A stretch of 64,000 nucleotides of DNA from an uncultured Acidovorax sp. (GCA_913774955.1 CAJYKV010000007.1:459693-523692); one strand, 5' to 3'. Counted from the stretch's first letter, positions 1-8,825 are shown. Numbers and translations are program-made. Notes: generated by a model from the sequence alone, not told the origin.

Positions 1-512
1 CCGGCGGTGCGCGCGATGATGCTCATGCCCTTCGGGTACTCGAGCTGGTCCATCGCCTCCTTGAGCTCGGCACGGTCCTCGCCCTCGATGCGGCGCGACA
101 CGCCGCCGCCGCGCGGGTTGTTGGGCATCAGCACCACGTAGCGGCCGGCCAGCGACACGAAGGTGGTCAGGGCCGCGCCCTTGTTGCCGCGCTCTTCCTT
201 CTCGACCTGGACCAGCAGTTCCTGGCCTTCGCGGATCACGTCGTTGATGCGGGCCTGGCTGGGCGACACGCCCTCGGCGAAATACTGGCGGGAGATTTCC
301 TTGAAGGGAAGGAAGCCGTGGCGGTCCTCGCCGTAATCCACGAAGCAGGCCTCCAGGCTCGGCTCGACGCGGGTGACGACCGCCTTGTAGATGTTGCCCT
401 TGCGCTGTTCGCGTCCCTCGATCTCGATCTCGTAGTCCAGCAGCTTCTGGCCGTCCACGATGGCGAGACGGCGTTCCTCGGGCTGCGTGGCGTTGATGAG
501 CATCCGCTTCAT
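1..512 (-). CDS. rne: Ribonuclease E, N-terminal part (runs off the window)
   Basis: The reverse strand encodes [20 protein letters not shown], the typical start of RNase E/G, followed by the S1 RNA-binding region with [17 protein letters not shown] and [13 protein letters not shown]. About 170 residues are visible; the catalytic DNase I-like part and the degradosome scaffold lie outside the window. RNase E is the main endoribonuclease for mRNA decay and rRNA/tRNA processing, usually membrane-associated. The start is the ATG at 512, with GAAGGA upstream. The gene is divergent from rluC, as in many proteobacteria, with a very long gap between them that is probably its leader. Confidence 0.95.
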   Translation of the reverse strand, partial: MKRMLINATQPEERRLAIVDGQKLLDYEIEIEGREQRKGNIYKAVVTRVEPSLEACFVDYGEDRHGFLPFKEISRQYFAEGVSPSQARINDVIREGQELLVQVEKEERGNKGAALTTFVSLAGRYVVLMPNNPRGGGVSRRIEGEDRAELKEAMDQLEYPKGMSIIARTA

Positions 513-1106
513 GATGCGTTTCCTTCTTCGTTTTGGGTGCGGGACGCCGCGCAGCGCAGGGGCTGCTGCATGCGTCCCGGGTTCAACCGTTGACACAGGC
601 TCTCCAGGAGCCATGGATGCCAGGGCCGACGCACTGAAACGAAGGGAATTGCCGCTGAAAGCCAGGCGGCCGCGAAGCTGGGTACTAGCTCGGCAGCCGG
701 GGTGGTGGGGCGTGGATGGGGGCGATGCAGGAAGCGTGTTTCCTGGCCGGGAAGAATGTCGCCGGCAGGGCACGCCATGCGGGCGCGTCGGGCATGCGGA
801 CGGCAGCGAGCGCCAGGGGCTTGCGCCCCTGCCACAGTGCCATGATCCAAGCCATCAGCGCCAACATGTATTTCGCTTTGATCCGCGGCAGGGGCGATCT
901 CGGTGGAGAGGCGGCCTGCCGGTTGGGGATTCCGTTTGGGTGTTTCAATTCGTCAGCCGGGCCGGGCGGCGTGCGGGCCTTCGCAGGCAATCGGCCTGCA
1001 ATCTGCGCGCACGACGCCCGTTGGCATCGACCTTCCTGTGCGGCATGCCGGGTCGGGTGGACTAAACTCCAGACAAATCAACCACTTACACAACGTCGCA
1101 CAGGTG
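513..1106 (-). other. Long putative 5' leader of rne
   Basis: About 590 bases separate the rne start from rluC. I see no convincing conserved gene here; the open frames look like high-GC background. A perfect TATAAT on the minus strand at 1113-1118 would start an rne transcript near 1106 and so give a leader of about 594 nt. In E. coli the rne mRNA has a long leader through which RNase E controls its own level, so the same role is plausible here but inferred. A short frame starting at 571 ends in a TGA that overlaps the rne ATG (ATGA). Confidence 0.45.
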
Positions 1107-2132
1107 AAACACATTATAGGGGCCAAACCGGCACCCGGCCGTTCCCCCGCAGACTCCGAACCGGGTGCCGTGGCCGTGCGCTGGTTGGAAGTCGATGCCG
1201 AGTCCGCGGGCCAGCGGCTGGACAATTTCCTGATACGCGAGCTCAAGGGCGTGCCCAAGACGCACGTCTACCGCATCATCCGCAGCGGCGAGGTCCGCAT
1301 CAACAAGGGGCGCGCCGCGGCCGACACCCGCATCGAGGCCGGCGACGTCGTCCGCGTGCCGCCGGTGCGGATCTCCGACAAGGTCGCTGCAAAGGCCGAG
1401 CGGCCGGCGCCGGCCCGCGAATTCCCGCTGCTGCTCGAGGACGAGCACCTCATCGCCATCGACAAGCCCGCCGGCGTGGCGGTGCATGGCGGCAGCGGCG
1501 TGAGCTTCGGCGTCATCGAGCAGCTGCGCCAGGCCCGGCCGCAAGCGCGCTTTCTGGAGCTCGTGCACCGGCTGGACCGGGAGACCTCCGGCATCCTGCT
1601 CGTCGCCAAGAAGCGCTCGGCGCTCACCCACCTGCAGGACCAGTTCCGCGAGCGCGAGACCGGCAAGACCTACCTGGCGCTCGCCTCGGGCGACTGGCCC
1701 GAACGCCTCAAGGTGATCGATGCGCCCCTGCACAAGTACCTGCAGGCGGACGGCGAACGCCGCGTGCGCGTGACCACGGCGGAGGATCCCGACGGCATGC
1801 GCTCCATCACGCTGGTGAAGGTCCGCACCCGGCTGCCGGCCCGCCCGGCCGACGGGCTGCCCGCGATGTCGCTGCTGGAAGTCACCATCAAGACCGGCCG
1901 CACGCACCAGATCCGGGTCCACCTGGCCAGCCAGGGGCATCCGATCGTCGGCGACGACAAATACGGTGATTTCGACCTGAACCGCCGTGTGCAGAAGCAC
2001 GGGCTGCGCCGCATGTTCCTTCATGCATGGCGGTTACAGTTCGGCCACCCCGCCAGCGGCGAGCGCATCACGCTGCATGCCGAGCTGCCGCCGGAGCTCT
2101 CCGGATTCGTGTCCTCCGCCGTCCCCACCTGA
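1104..2132 (+). CDS. rluC: Ribosomal large subunit pseudouridine synthase RluC
   Basis: 342 residues. An N-terminal S4-like RNA-binding domain (about residues 25-95, with GQRLDNFLIRELKGVPKTHV) is followed by an RluA-type pseudouridine synthase domain. The catalytic motif HRLDRETSGILLVAKK holds the family Asp, and TGRTHQIRVHLASQGHPIVGD is the C-terminal signature. RluC makes pseudouridines 955, 2504 and 2580 in E. coli 23S rRNA; the substrate here is inferred from family and from linkage to rne. The GTG at 1104 (VKHIIGAKP) was chosen because the alignable protein begins there. An in-frame ATG at 903 would add 67 atypical residues. The HAD gene follows after 10 bases. Confidence 0.88.
   Translation: MKHIIGAKPAPGRSPADSEPGAVAVRWLEVDAESAGQRLDNFLIRELKGVPKTHVYRIIRSGEVRINKGRAAADTRIEAGDVVRVPPVRISDKVAAKAERPAPAREFPLLLEDEHLIAIDKPAGVAVHGGSGVSFGVIEQLRQARPQARFLELVHRLDRETSGILLVAKKRSALTHLQDQFRERETGKTYLALASGDWPERLKVIDAPLHKYLQADGERRVRVTTAEDPDGMRSITLVKVRTRLPARPADGLPAMSLLEVTIKTGRTHQIRVHLASQGHPIVGDDKYGDFDLNRRVQKHGLRRMFLHAWRLQFGHPASGERITLHAELPPELSGFVSSAVPT
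1113..1118 (-). promoter_or_regulatory. Candidate -10 box of the rne promoter
   Basis: Reverse-strand TATAAT, a perfect sigma-70 -10 hexamer in a GC-rich setting. It lies within codons 4-5 of rluC. No good -35 is seen 16-18 bases further upstream. It points toward rne. Confidence 0.45.
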
Positions 2133-2142
2133 TCTGCCGCCC

Positions 2143-2811
2143 ATGTCCGCTTCCCGCCCCCGCCGCTTCGACCTCATCGCCTTCGACTGGGACGGAACGC
2201 TGTTCGATTCCACCGCCATCATCGTGCGCTGCATCCAGGAAGCCGTGCGCGACGTGGGCGGCACGGCGCCCAGCGACCGCGACGCGGCCTGGGTGATCGG
2301 CATGGGGCTGATGGAGGCGCTCGCTCACGCGGCCCCGCACGTGCCGCCCGAGAAGCACCCGGAACTGCGCCGCCGCTACGGCTTCCACTACGCGCGCCAC
2401 CAGAACGACCTGAGCCTGTTCGAGGGGGTGCTGCCGATGCTGGAAGACCTGCGTGCGCGCGGCCACCTGCTGGCCGTGGCCACGGGAAAAAGCCGCCGGG
2501 GGCTCGACGAAGTGCTGCACACCGTGTCCCTGCGCGGCATGTTCGACGGCTCCCGCACCGCCGACGAGACTGCCGGCAAGCCCCATCCGCTGATGCTCCA
2601 GGAGCTGATGGCGGAGTTCGGCGTGCCGCCCGAGCGGCTGCTCATGATCGGCGACACCACGCACGACCTGCAGATGGCCCGTGCCGCGGGCTGCGCGAGC
2701 GTCGGCGTGAGCTACGGTGCGCACGAGCCGTCGGGCTTCGTCGTGCTGGAGCCCCTGCACGTCGCGCATTCCGTGGCCGATCTGCACGCCTGGCTGCTGC
2801 AGAACGGCTGA
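2143..2811 (+). CDS. HAD-superfamily phosphatase, phosphoglycolate phosphatase-like
   Basis: 222 residues. HAD motif I is FDWDGTLFDS near residue 15, with the nucleophilic Asp and the general-acid Asp. Motif II is the Thr in AVATGKSRRG, motif III the Lys in AGKPHPLM, and motif IV is MIGDTTHDLQMARAAG. An alpha-helical cap lies between motifs I and II, as in the Gph/PGP group. It probably hydrolyses a small phosphorylated metabolite in the cytosol; the substrate cannot be read from the sequence. The ATG at 2143 places motif I at the usual distance from the N-terminus. It sits between rluC and a Rieske gene, likely in one transcript. Confidence 0.88.
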   Translation: MSASRPRRFDLIAFDWDGTLFDSTAIIVRCIQEAVRDVGGTAPSDRDAAWVIGMGLMEALAHAAPHVPPEKHPELRRRYGFHYARHQNDLSLFEGVLPMLEDLRARGHLLAVATGKSRRGLDEVLHTVSLRGMFDGSRTADETAGKPHPLMLQELMAEFGVPPERLLMIGDTTHDLQMARAAGCASVGVSYGAHEPSGFVVLEPLHVAHSVADLHAWLLQNG

Positions 2812-2846
2812 GCCGCTGCCGCGCAGCCGTCTTCCGGAACCCCGCC

Positions 2847-3224
2847 ATGTCCGACACCGCCACCCTGGCCGTCCCCCTGTGCGCCAGCGGCGACCTGCAG
2901 GAGGGCGGCGACGCCGTCCCGTTCGACGTCGTCCACGCCGGCCAGACCTGCCGCGCCTTCGCCGTGCGCTACCAGGGGCGGCCCCACGCCTACCTGAACC
3001 GCTGCACCCACGTCCCCATGGAGATGGATTACCAGCCCAACCGCTTCTTCGACGACACGGGCCGCTGGCTGCTGTGCGCCACGCACGGGGCCGCCTACCG
3101 ACCCGACTCGGGCGAGTGCGCGGGCGGGCCCTGCCGCGGCGGGCTGGTGAAGATCGCGATTTCGGAAGAGTCCGGAGTGGTGCGCTGGCATACTGGTCCC
3201 CACTTGCAACCCGTGGAATTCTGA
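2847..3224 (+). CDS. Rieske [2Fe-2S] domain protein
   Basis: 125 residues, a single Rieske fold with no oxygenase catalytic domain. The cluster ligands are CTH (in NRCTHVPMEMD) and CATH (in LLCATHGAAYRP), i.e. two Cys and two His. The first motif lacks the Gly after the His-X pair that is common in the family. Proteins of this type are small ferredoxin-like electron carriers. The partner is unknown; position between a HAD phosphatase and sppA does not reveal it. SppA starts 8 bases after its stop, so the two are probably co-transcribed. Confidence 0.85.
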   Translation: MSDTATLAVPLCASGDLQEGGDAVPFDVVHAGQTCRAFAVRYQGRPHAYLNRCTHVPMEMDYQPNRFFDDTGRWLLCATHGAAYRPDSGECAGGPCRGGLVKIAISEESGVVRWHTGPHLQPVEF

Positions 3225-3232
3225 GAAATCAC

Positions 3233-4285
3233 ATGACCGATCCGACCCGGAAAGACCCCTCCGGCCTGGAAGCTGATCCGTCGCCCACCCCTGATCTGTG
3301 GGCCCAGCCTGCTCCTGAAAAGATAGTGAATCACGCCGACGCTTCCGCCGGGAAAATTCCGGGCTGGGAGCGCGACGTGCTGGAAAAGCTCGTCTTCGCC
3401 ACCCTGTCCGAACAGCGCTCCGCGCGCCGCTGGCGGGTTTTCACCCGGCTGGCGTGGCTGGTATTCCTGATCGCCGTGGCCTGGGTGTTGCTTGCACGCG
3501 ACGTTGCGGCGCCCAGCAAGACCACGCCGCACACCGCGGTGGTCGACATCAAGGGCGAGATCGCCGCCGGCGCGGAGGCGAGCGCGGAGTTCGTGGTCGC
3601 CGCCATGCGCAGCGCCTTCGAGGATGCGGGCTCCCAGGCCGTGGTGCTGCTGATCAACTCGCCCGGCGGCAGTCCGGTGCAGGCCGGCATCATCAACGAC
3701 GAGATCGTGCGGCTGAAGGCCAAGTACAACAAGCCGGTGTATGCCGTGGTCGAGGAGACCTGCGCATCCGCCGCCTACTACATCGCCTCGGGCGCGGACC
3801 AGATCTTCGTGGACAAGGCCAGCATCGTGGGCAGCATCGGCGTGCTCATGGACGGCTTCGGCTTCACCGGCACCATGGAAAAACTCGGCGTGGAGCGCCG
3901 CCTGATCACCGCAGGAGAGAACAAGGGCTTCCTCGATCCCTTCAGCCCGCTGTCGGACAAGCAGCGCGCCTTCGCGCAGACCATGCTCGACCAGATCCAC
4001 CAGCAATTCATCCAGGTGGTGAAGCAGGGCCGGGGCGATCGCCTCAAGATCACGCCGGACACGTTCAGCGGCCTGTTCTGGACGGGCCAGCAGGCCGTCG
4101 AGATGGGCCTGGCCGACCACCTCGGCAACCTCGACTACGTGGCCCGCGAAGTGGTGAAGGCCGAAGACATCGTCGACTACACCCGCCGCGACAACGTGGC
4201 CGAACGCCTCGTCAAGAAGTTCGGTGCGGCGATGGGCGAGACGGCGGTGAAGGCCCTGAACTCCCACCTGCCGGCGGTGCGCTGA
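3233..4285 (+). CDS. sppA: Signal peptide peptidase A, short S49 serine peptidase
   Basis: 350 residues. A cytosolic N-terminal stretch of about 70 residues precedes one membrane segment (about 72-88, WLVFLIAVAWVLL) and a periplasmic S49 domain. Ser179 in CASAAYY is the likely nucleophile. Lys231 in GENKGFLDPF lies exactly 52 residues later, the same Ser-Lys spacing as in the short Bacillus-type SppA. INSPGGSPVQAG is the conserved oxyanion-region motif. It degrades signal peptides left in the inner membrane. A perfect 20-bp bidirectional terminator follows. Length matches the single-domain form rather than the 67-kDa E. coli protein. Confidence 0.9.
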   Translation: MTDPTRKDPSGLEADPSPTPDLWAQPAPEKIVNHADASAGKIPGWERDVLEKLVFATLSEQRSARRWRVFTRLAWLVFLIAVAWVLLARDVAAPSKTTPHTAVVDIKGEIAAGAEASAEFVVAAMRSAFEDAGSQAVVLLINSPGGSPVQAGIINDEIVRLKAKYNKPVYAVVEETCASAAYYIASGADQIFVDKASIVGSIGVLMDGFGFTGTMEKLGVERRLITAGENKGFLDPFSPLSDKQRAFAQTMLDQIHQQFIQVVKQGRGDRLKITPDTFSGLFWTGQQAVEMGLADHLGNLDYVAREVVKAEDIVDYTRRDNVAERLVKKFGAAMGETAVKALNSHLPAVR

Positions 4286-4337
4286 GCGCTGGTTCGTCCG
4301 TTCATTCATTCGGCCGGCCGCTCGCTGCAGCGGCGGG

Positions 4338-4379
4338 CATGCAAAGAAAAAGGCGCCTCGGCGCCTTTTTCTTTGCATG
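4338..4379. terminator. Bidirectional Rho-independent terminator
   Basis: A perfect 20-base inverted repeat with a 2-base centre: A-rich flank, GGCGCC core, then GGCGCCTTTTTCTTT. The A and T runs on the two sides serve both the sppA transcript (plus) and the converging methylase transcript (minus). Confidence 0.9.
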
Positions 4380-4389
4380 TCCTCGCCCG

Positions 4390-5214
4390 TCAGCGTCCGA
4401 TGGAGAACACCGCGGGCGTGCGGTTGTCCGGCGCTTCCGGCTGCTGCTTCCATTGGCGCACGAGGTGGCTGGCCGTGCGGGCATGGTCCAGCGTGAGGCC
4501 GCTGGCGATCGCCAGGCGGGTATGGGCCTGCAGCGTCTGCACCAGCGCCTGCCAGAGTGCGGCATTGCGGTAGGGCGTCTCGATGAACAGCTGGGTCTGG
4601 CCCGTGCGCAGAGCCAGGGCCTCCAGCTCGCGGATGCGCTGCGTGCGCTGCGCGGCATCCTGCGGCAGATAGCCGTTGAACGCGAAGTTCTGGCCGTTGA
4701 GCCCGCTGGCCGACAGGGCCAGCAGCAGCGACACCGGGCCCGTGAGCGGCACCACGCGCAAACCCAGGTCGTGCGCTGCGCGCACCACCGAGCTGCCGGG
4801 GTCCGCCACGGCCGGCATGCCGGCCTCGCTCACCAGCCCCATGTCGTGGCCCGCGAGCGCCGGGGCCAGCAATTGCTTCGCGTCGAAGGCCGGCGCCCCC
4901 GCGCCCTGGCTGCCGTGGTGGTCGCCCTTCTTGTGCACCTCGCGCGGCAGTTCGGTGATCCGCTGCTCCTGCAGCGGTGCCGCCAGCGGGTGCAGCGCGT
5001 CGATGCGCTTCAGGTAGGCGCGCGTGCTCTTGGCGTTCTCGCAGATCCAGTGCGTGAGGCGCGCCGCGGCCTGCAGCGTGCCGTCCGGCACCACTCCCTG
5101 CAGCGGCACCTGCACATCGCAGCCGAAGTCGAGCGGTGCGGGCACCAGGAACAGGGTGGCACGCGCTGCGGCGGCGCCGCTGGCGGGGGAGGGCGGGGTG
5201 GCGTGCTGGGTCAT
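4390..5214 (-). CDS. RsmI-like tetrapyrrole-methylase-family SAM methyltransferase
   Basis: 274 residues. The fold is that of the RsmI/tetrapyrrole methylase family: LFLVPAPLDFGCDVQVPL at the N-terminus, then GLVSEAGMPAVADPGSSVVRAAH, VVPLTGPVSLLLALSASGLNGQNFAFNGYLP and QLFIETPYRNAALW. In true RsmI (2'-O-methylation of C1402 of 16S rRNA) the first strand reads ATPIGNLGD. Here that motif is replaced, so this looks like the common shorter paralogue whose substrate is unknown. It overlaps the maf stop codon by ATGA, so translation is probably coupled to maf. The bidirectional terminator lies 10 bases past the stop. Confidence 0.8.
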   Translation of the reverse strand: MTQHATPPSPASGAAAARATLFLVPAPLDFGCDVQVPLQGVVPDGTLQAAARLTHWICENAKSTRAYLKRIDALHPLAAPLQEQRITELPREVHKKGDHHGSQGAGAPAFDAKQLLAPALAGHDMGLVSEAGMPAVADPGSSVVRAAHDLGLRVVPLTGPVSLLLALSASGLNGQNFAFNGYLPQDAAQRTQRIRELEALALRTGQTQLFIETPYRNAALWQALVQTLQAHTRLAIASGLTLDHARTASHLVRQWKQQPEAPDNRTPAVFSIGR

Positions 5215-5810
5215 GGCAGCACCAGCCCGGCGGCGCGCAGCATGCGGCAGGTGCGGATCAGGGGCAGGCCCACGAGCGCCGTGGGGTCGTCGCTCACGAT
5301 CGCGTCCAGCAGGCTGATGCCCAGGCCTTCGCTCTTGGCACTGCCCGCGCAGTCGTAGGGCTGCTCCGCCCGCAGGTAGCGTTCGATCTCGGCGTCGGCC
5401 AGATCCCGGAAGCGCACTTCCACGGGCGCGAGGTCGGTCGCCTCGAAGCCCGTTTCCACGCACACCACCGTCACCGCCGTCTGGAAGACCACGGTCTGGC
5501 CACGCATGCGCTGCAGCTGCTCCACGGCGCGCTCATGGGTGCCCGGCTTGCCGAGCGGCGTGCCGGCCAGGTCGGCCACCTGGTCGGAGCCGATCACGAT
5601 GGCGCCGGGATGGCGCCGCGCCACGGCATGGGCCTTGGCGCGCGCGAGCCGCAGGGCCAGTTCGCGCGGGGATTCGCTGGCATGCGGGGTTTCGTCCAAA
5701 TCGGGCGCCGCGACATCGAACGGCACGCCCAGACGGTCCAGCAGTTCGCGCCGGTAGCGGGAGGTGGAGCCCAGTACCAGCGGGCGGGGAAGGGAGGCAG
5801 TGTCGAGCAT
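5211..5810 (-). CDS. maf: Maf-family nucleotide pyrophosphatase, YceF type
   Basis: 199 residues, full length. The Maf signature LVLGSTSRYRRELLDRLG begins at residue 11, with DLDETP, GSDQVADL and CAGSAKSEGLGISLL downstream. The last motif and overall similarity place it with YceF, which hydrolyses 7-methyl-GTP in E. coli, rather than the dTTP/UTP-specific YhdE group. Maf proteins remove non-canonical nucleotides. The gene is divergent from yceD with only 26 bases between start codons, the same arrangement as E. coli yceF//yceD. The start at 5810 gives the expected length. Confidence 0.88.
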   Translation of the reverse strand: MLDTASLPRPLVLGSTSRYRRELLDRLGVPFDVAAPDLDETPHASESPRELALRLARAKAHAVARRHPGAIVIGSDQVADLAGTPLGKPGTHERAVEQLQRMRGQTVVFQTAVTVVCVETGFEATDLAPVEVRFRDLADAEIERYLRAEQPYDCAGSAKSEGLGISLLDAIVSDDPTALVGLPLIRTCRMLRAAGLVLP

Positions 5811-5836
5811 GGCGGCGATTCTCTTACACTGCCGCC

Positions 5837-6388
5837 ATGACCAAGGAATTCTCTCCCCAGCGCCTCGACGTCAAGGCATTCGCGCAGGCGGGCGGTCACC
5901 TGTCCGGCCACGATTCACTCCTCAAGTACGAGCGGCTCGCGCAGGAAGCCAAAGGCCTGCATCCCGACCTGATCGTCGACTGGCAGGCCGACGGCGAAGT
6001 GCGCTCCACGCATGGCATCGGCGGGCAGATCTGGCTGCGGCTGGCGGTGCGGGCCACCTTCCCGATGACCTGCCAGCGCTGCCTCGCCCCGGTGGACGTT
6101 CCCCTGGAGGTGGACCGCGAATTCCGCTTCGTCGCGGACGAGGCCACGGCCGAGGCGCTCGACGACGAGAGCGAGGAAGACCTGCTGGCCCTGAGCCGCG
6201 AGTTCGACCTGCGCGAACTGATCGAGGACGAACTGCTCATGGCGCTGCCGCTGGTGCCGCGCCACGAGGAATGCCCCGCTCCCGTGCGGATGGCCTCCAG
6301 CGACGAGGATTTCGAGGAGGCCAGCGCCGAGAAGCCGAACCCCTTCGCCGCCCTCGCATCCCTCAAGACCGGCAAGCCTGGAAGCTGA
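5837..6388 (+). CDS. yceD: DUF177 protein YceD (23S rRNA accumulation)
   Basis: 183 residues. The CxxC motif in TFPMTCQRCLAPVDVPLEV and the acidic stretch with REFDLRELIEDELLMALPLVPRHEECP are the hallmarks of the YceD/DUF177 family. Family members are needed for normal 23S rRNA levels in E. coli and plants; the mechanism is not settled. It opens the yceD-rpmF-plsX-fab cluster. A possible -10 (TACACT) ends only 6 bases before the ATG, so the transcript may have little or no leader, but no -35 is evident. Confidence 0.88.
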   Translation: MTKEFSPQRLDVKAFAQAGGHLSGHDSLLKYERLAQEAKGLHPDLIVDWQADGEVRSTHGIGGQIWLRLAVRATFPMTCQRCLAPVDVPLEVDREFRFVADEATAEALDDESEEDLLALSREFDLRELIEDELLMALPLVPRHEECPAPVRMASSDEDFEEASAEKPNPFAALASLKTGKPGS

Positions 6389-6402
6389 AAAACCATTTCG
6401 GA

Positions 6403-6408
6403 TATAAT
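6403..6408 (+). promoter_or_regulatory. Candidate -10 box of an rpmF promoter
   Basis: Perfect TATAAT 84 bases before rpmF, just after the yceD stop. The -35 region is poor. It would let L32 and the fab genes be transcribed apart from yceD. Confidence 0.5.
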
Positions 6409-6492
6409 CGTGGGCTTCGCGCGAATCCCCTCGTGTCTTCAATGGGCTGATCGCGTTTTTACCAACCCACCCTTTCGAGACCAGGATCCATC

Positions 6493-6675
6493 ATGGCTGT
6501 TCAACAGAACAAAAAGTCCCCCTCCAAGCGCGGCATGCACCGCTCGCACAATGCGCTGACGGTGCCCGGCATCGCTGTCGAGCCCACCACCGGCGAAACC
6601 CATCTGCGCCACCACATCAGCCCCAACGGCTTCTACCGTGGCCGCCAGGTGCTGAAGAACAAGTCCGAAGCCTGA
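6493..6675 (+). CDS. rpmF: Ribosomal protein L32
   Basis: 60 residues. [20 protein letters not shown] is the typical L32 N-terminus, and the protein ends in [12 protein letters not shown]. It is the zinc-free form: no Cys is present, so it should not depend on zinc supply. L32 is part of the 50S subunit. It has the usual place between yceD and plsX and probably its own promoter (6403-6408). A hairpin with a T-rich tail follows before plsX. Confidence 0.97.
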   Translation: MAVQQNKKSPSKRGMHRSHNALTVPGIAVEPTTGETHLRHHISPNGFYRGRQVLKNKSEA

Positions 6676-6692
6676 TCTTCGTCTGCGCTCTC

Positions 6693-6734
6693 AGGCCCGC
6701 CGCTACGGAAATGGTAGCGCGGGCCTTTGTTTTG
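6693..6734 (+). terminator. Terminator or attenuator between rpmF and plsX
   Basis: AGGCCCGCCGCTAC pairs with GTAGCGCGGGCCT, with one bulge, followed by TTGTTTTG. It could lower transcription of the fab genes relative to L32, as partial terminators do in similar operons (inference). Confidence 0.75.
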
Positions 6735-6787
6735 TCCGCTGCATCACTTTTCCGGACCGCACCCGCGTGCGATCCGCCATGTCGCCC

Positions 6788-7822
6788 ATGATCACACTGG
6801 CTGTTGACTGCATGGGGGGCGACCACGGCCCCCGCGTCACGCTGGCGGCCTGCCGCCAATTCCTCGACAACCATCCGCAGGCGCAACTGCTGCTGGTCGG
6901 CCGCCCGGACGACCTCGGCGGTTTCGCGCACGCGCGCGCCCGGATCGTCCCGGCCACCGAGGTCGTCGCGATGGACGACCCGGTGGAGGTGGCCCTGCGC
7001 CGCAAGAAGGACTCCTCCATGCGCGTGGCCATCCAGCAGGTGAAGGACGGCACGGCCCAGGTGGCGGTGTCCGCCGGCAACACGGGCGCGCTCATGGCGA
7101 TCGCCCGCTACCTGTTGAAGACCCTGGACGGCATCGACCGCCCGGCCATCGCCACGCAGATGCCCAACGCCCAGGGTGGAGCGACCACGGTGCTCGACCT
7201 CGGGGCCAACGTGGACTGCACCGCGGAGCATCTGCTGCAGTTCGCCGTCATGGGTGCCGCGCTCGTCACCGCGCTCAACGAAAGCACGCAGGAGCCGGCG
7301 GTCGGCCTGCTGAACATCGGCGAGGAAGTCATCAAGGGCAACGAGGTCATCAAGCGCACCGGGGAGCTGCTGCGCTCGGCCTCCCAGTCGGGTGACCTGA
7401 ACTTCTATGGCAACGTGGAAGGCAATGACATATTCAAAGGCACGGTGGACATCGTCGTGTGTGACGGTTTCGTGGGCAATGTGGCGCTCAAGGCCAGCGA
7501 AGGTGTCGCCTCGATGATCGTTGGTGGGCTCAAGCAGGAGTTCAAGCGCAACATCTTCACCAAACTGGCGGCAGTTGTCGCCTATCCGGTGCTATCTGCG
7601 CTCATGAAGCGGATGGACCACCGGCGTTACAACGGCGCTGCACTGCTCGGGCTGCGGGGACTCGTCTTCAAAAGCCACGGATCGGCAGACATATTGGCTT
7701 TCGAGCAGGCATTGAACCGCGCGTATGATGCGGCCCGCAACAACCTGCTCGAACGGGTCCGGTCGCGGGTTGCGCATGCCGCGCCCCTGCTGGGGCCTGC
7801 CGCTGCGCAGCCGGCGCCCTGA
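6788..7822 (+). CDS. plsX: Phosphate acyltransferase PlsX
   Basis: 344 residues from the ATG at 6788 ([15 protein letters not shown]). In-frame alternatives at 6767 (GTG) and 6779 (ATG) would add a few residues. PlsX converts acyl-ACP and phosphate to acyl-phosphate, the donor for PlsY in phospholipid synthesis; it is a peripheral membrane enzyme. Family motifs seen: [34 protein letters not shown] and [12 protein letters not shown]. It lies between L32 and fabH in the classic order, linking membrane lipid synthesis with ribosome supply. Confidence 0.95.
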   Translation: MITLAVDCMGGDHGPRVTLAACRQFLDNHPQAQLLLVGRPDDLGGFAHARARIVPATEVVAMDDPVEVALRRKKDSSMRVAIQQVKDGTAQVAVSAGNTGALMAIARYLLKTLDGIDRPAIATQMPNAQGGATTVLDLGANVDCTAEHLLQFAVMGAALVTALNESTQEPAVGLLNIGEEVIKGNEVIKRTGELLRSASQSGDLNFYGNVEGNDIFKGTVDIVVCDGFVGNVALKASEGVASMIVGGLKQEFKRNIFTKLAAVVAYPVLSALMKRMDHRRYNGAALLGLRGLVFKSHGSADILAFEQALNRAYDAARNNLLERVRSRVAHAAPLLGPAAAQPAP

Positions 7823-7847
7823 GCGACCATTTTTCGGGCCCCATTGA

Positions 7848-8825
7848 ATGAGCCGTTATTCCCGCATCACAGGCACCGGCAGCAGCCTGCCGCCGCGCCG
7901 CCTGACCAACGCCGACCTCGTGGCCGAACTGGCCGACCGCGGCGTGGAGACCTCGGACCAGTGGATCGTGGAGCGCACCGGCATCCGCGCGCGGCATTTC
8001 GCCGAGCGCGACGTGGGCAGCAGCGATCTGGGCCTGGAGGCGGCGCGCAAGGCGATCGATGCCGCGGGCCTGCAGCCCGCCGACATCGACCTCATCATCG
8101 TGGCCACCTCCACGCCGGACATGGTGTTCCCGTCCACGGCGTGCATCCTGCAGAACAAGCTGGGCGCCAACGGCTGCCCCGCGTTCGACGTGCAGGCAGT
8201 GTGCAGCGGCTTCATTTACGCCCTGACGGTGGCAGACGCCATGATCCGCTCGGGCGGCGCCCGCCGCGCGCTCGTCGTGGGTTCCGAAGTGTTCAGCCGG
8301 TTGCTCGACTTCAATGACCGCACCACCTGCGTACTGTTCGGCGACGGCGCCGGCGCGGTGGTGCTGGAGGCGTCAGAGACGCCGGGCATCCTCGCGAGCG
8401 ACCTGCATGCCGACGGCAGGCACGTCGGCATCCTGTGCGTGCCGGGCAACGTGTACGGCGGCCAGGTCCTCGGCGATCCGCTGCTCAAGATGGATGGCCA
8501 GGCCGTGTTCAAGCTGGCCGTGGGCGTGCTCGACAAGGCGGCCCGTTCGGTGCTGGAGAAGGCCGGCCTGAAGGAGTCCGACGTCGACTGGCTGATTCCC
8601 CACCAAGCCAACATCCGCATCATGCAGGGCACGGCCAAGAAGCTCGGCCTGCCGATGGACAAGGTGGTGGTGACGGTGGACCAGCACGGCAACACCTCGG
8701 CCGCGTCCATTCCGCTGGCGCTCGACCACGCCGTGCGCACCGGCCAGGCGCGTCCCGGCCAGAACCTGCTGCTCGAAGGCGTGGGTGGCGGCTTCACCTG
8801 GGGCGCCGTCCTGCTCACGCTCTGA
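7848..8825 (+). CDS. fabH: 3-oxoacyl-ACP synthase III (KAS III)
   Basis: 325 residues. Catalytic triad: Cys119 in AVCSGF, His252 in PHQANIR, and Asn282 in GNTSAAS. The C-terminal [13 protein letters not shown] completes the active-site signature. FabH condenses acetyl-CoA with malonyl-ACP to start each fatty-acid chain. The ATG at 7848 gives the normal length. It follows plsX by 25 bases and precedes fabD. Confidence 0.97.
   Translation: MSRYSRITGTGSSLPPRRLTNADLVAELADRGVETSDQWIVERTGIRARHFAERDVGSSDLGLEAARKAIDAAGLQPADIDLIIVATSTPDMVFPSTACILQNKLGANGCPAFDVQAVCSGFIYALTVADAMIRSGGARRALVVGSEVFSRLLDFNDRTTCVLFGDGAGAVVLEASETPGILASDLHADGRHVGILCVPGNVYGGQVLGDPLLKMDGQAVFKLAVGVLDKAARSVLEKAGLKESDVDWLIPHQANIRIMQGTAKKLGLPMDKVVVTVDQHGNTSAASIPLALDHAVRTGQARPGQNLLLEGVGGGFTWGAVLLTL

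Noticed and set aside
5825-5830. TACACT as a -10 for leaderless yceD
   Set aside because: No -35 at an acceptable distance; too weak to list as a site.
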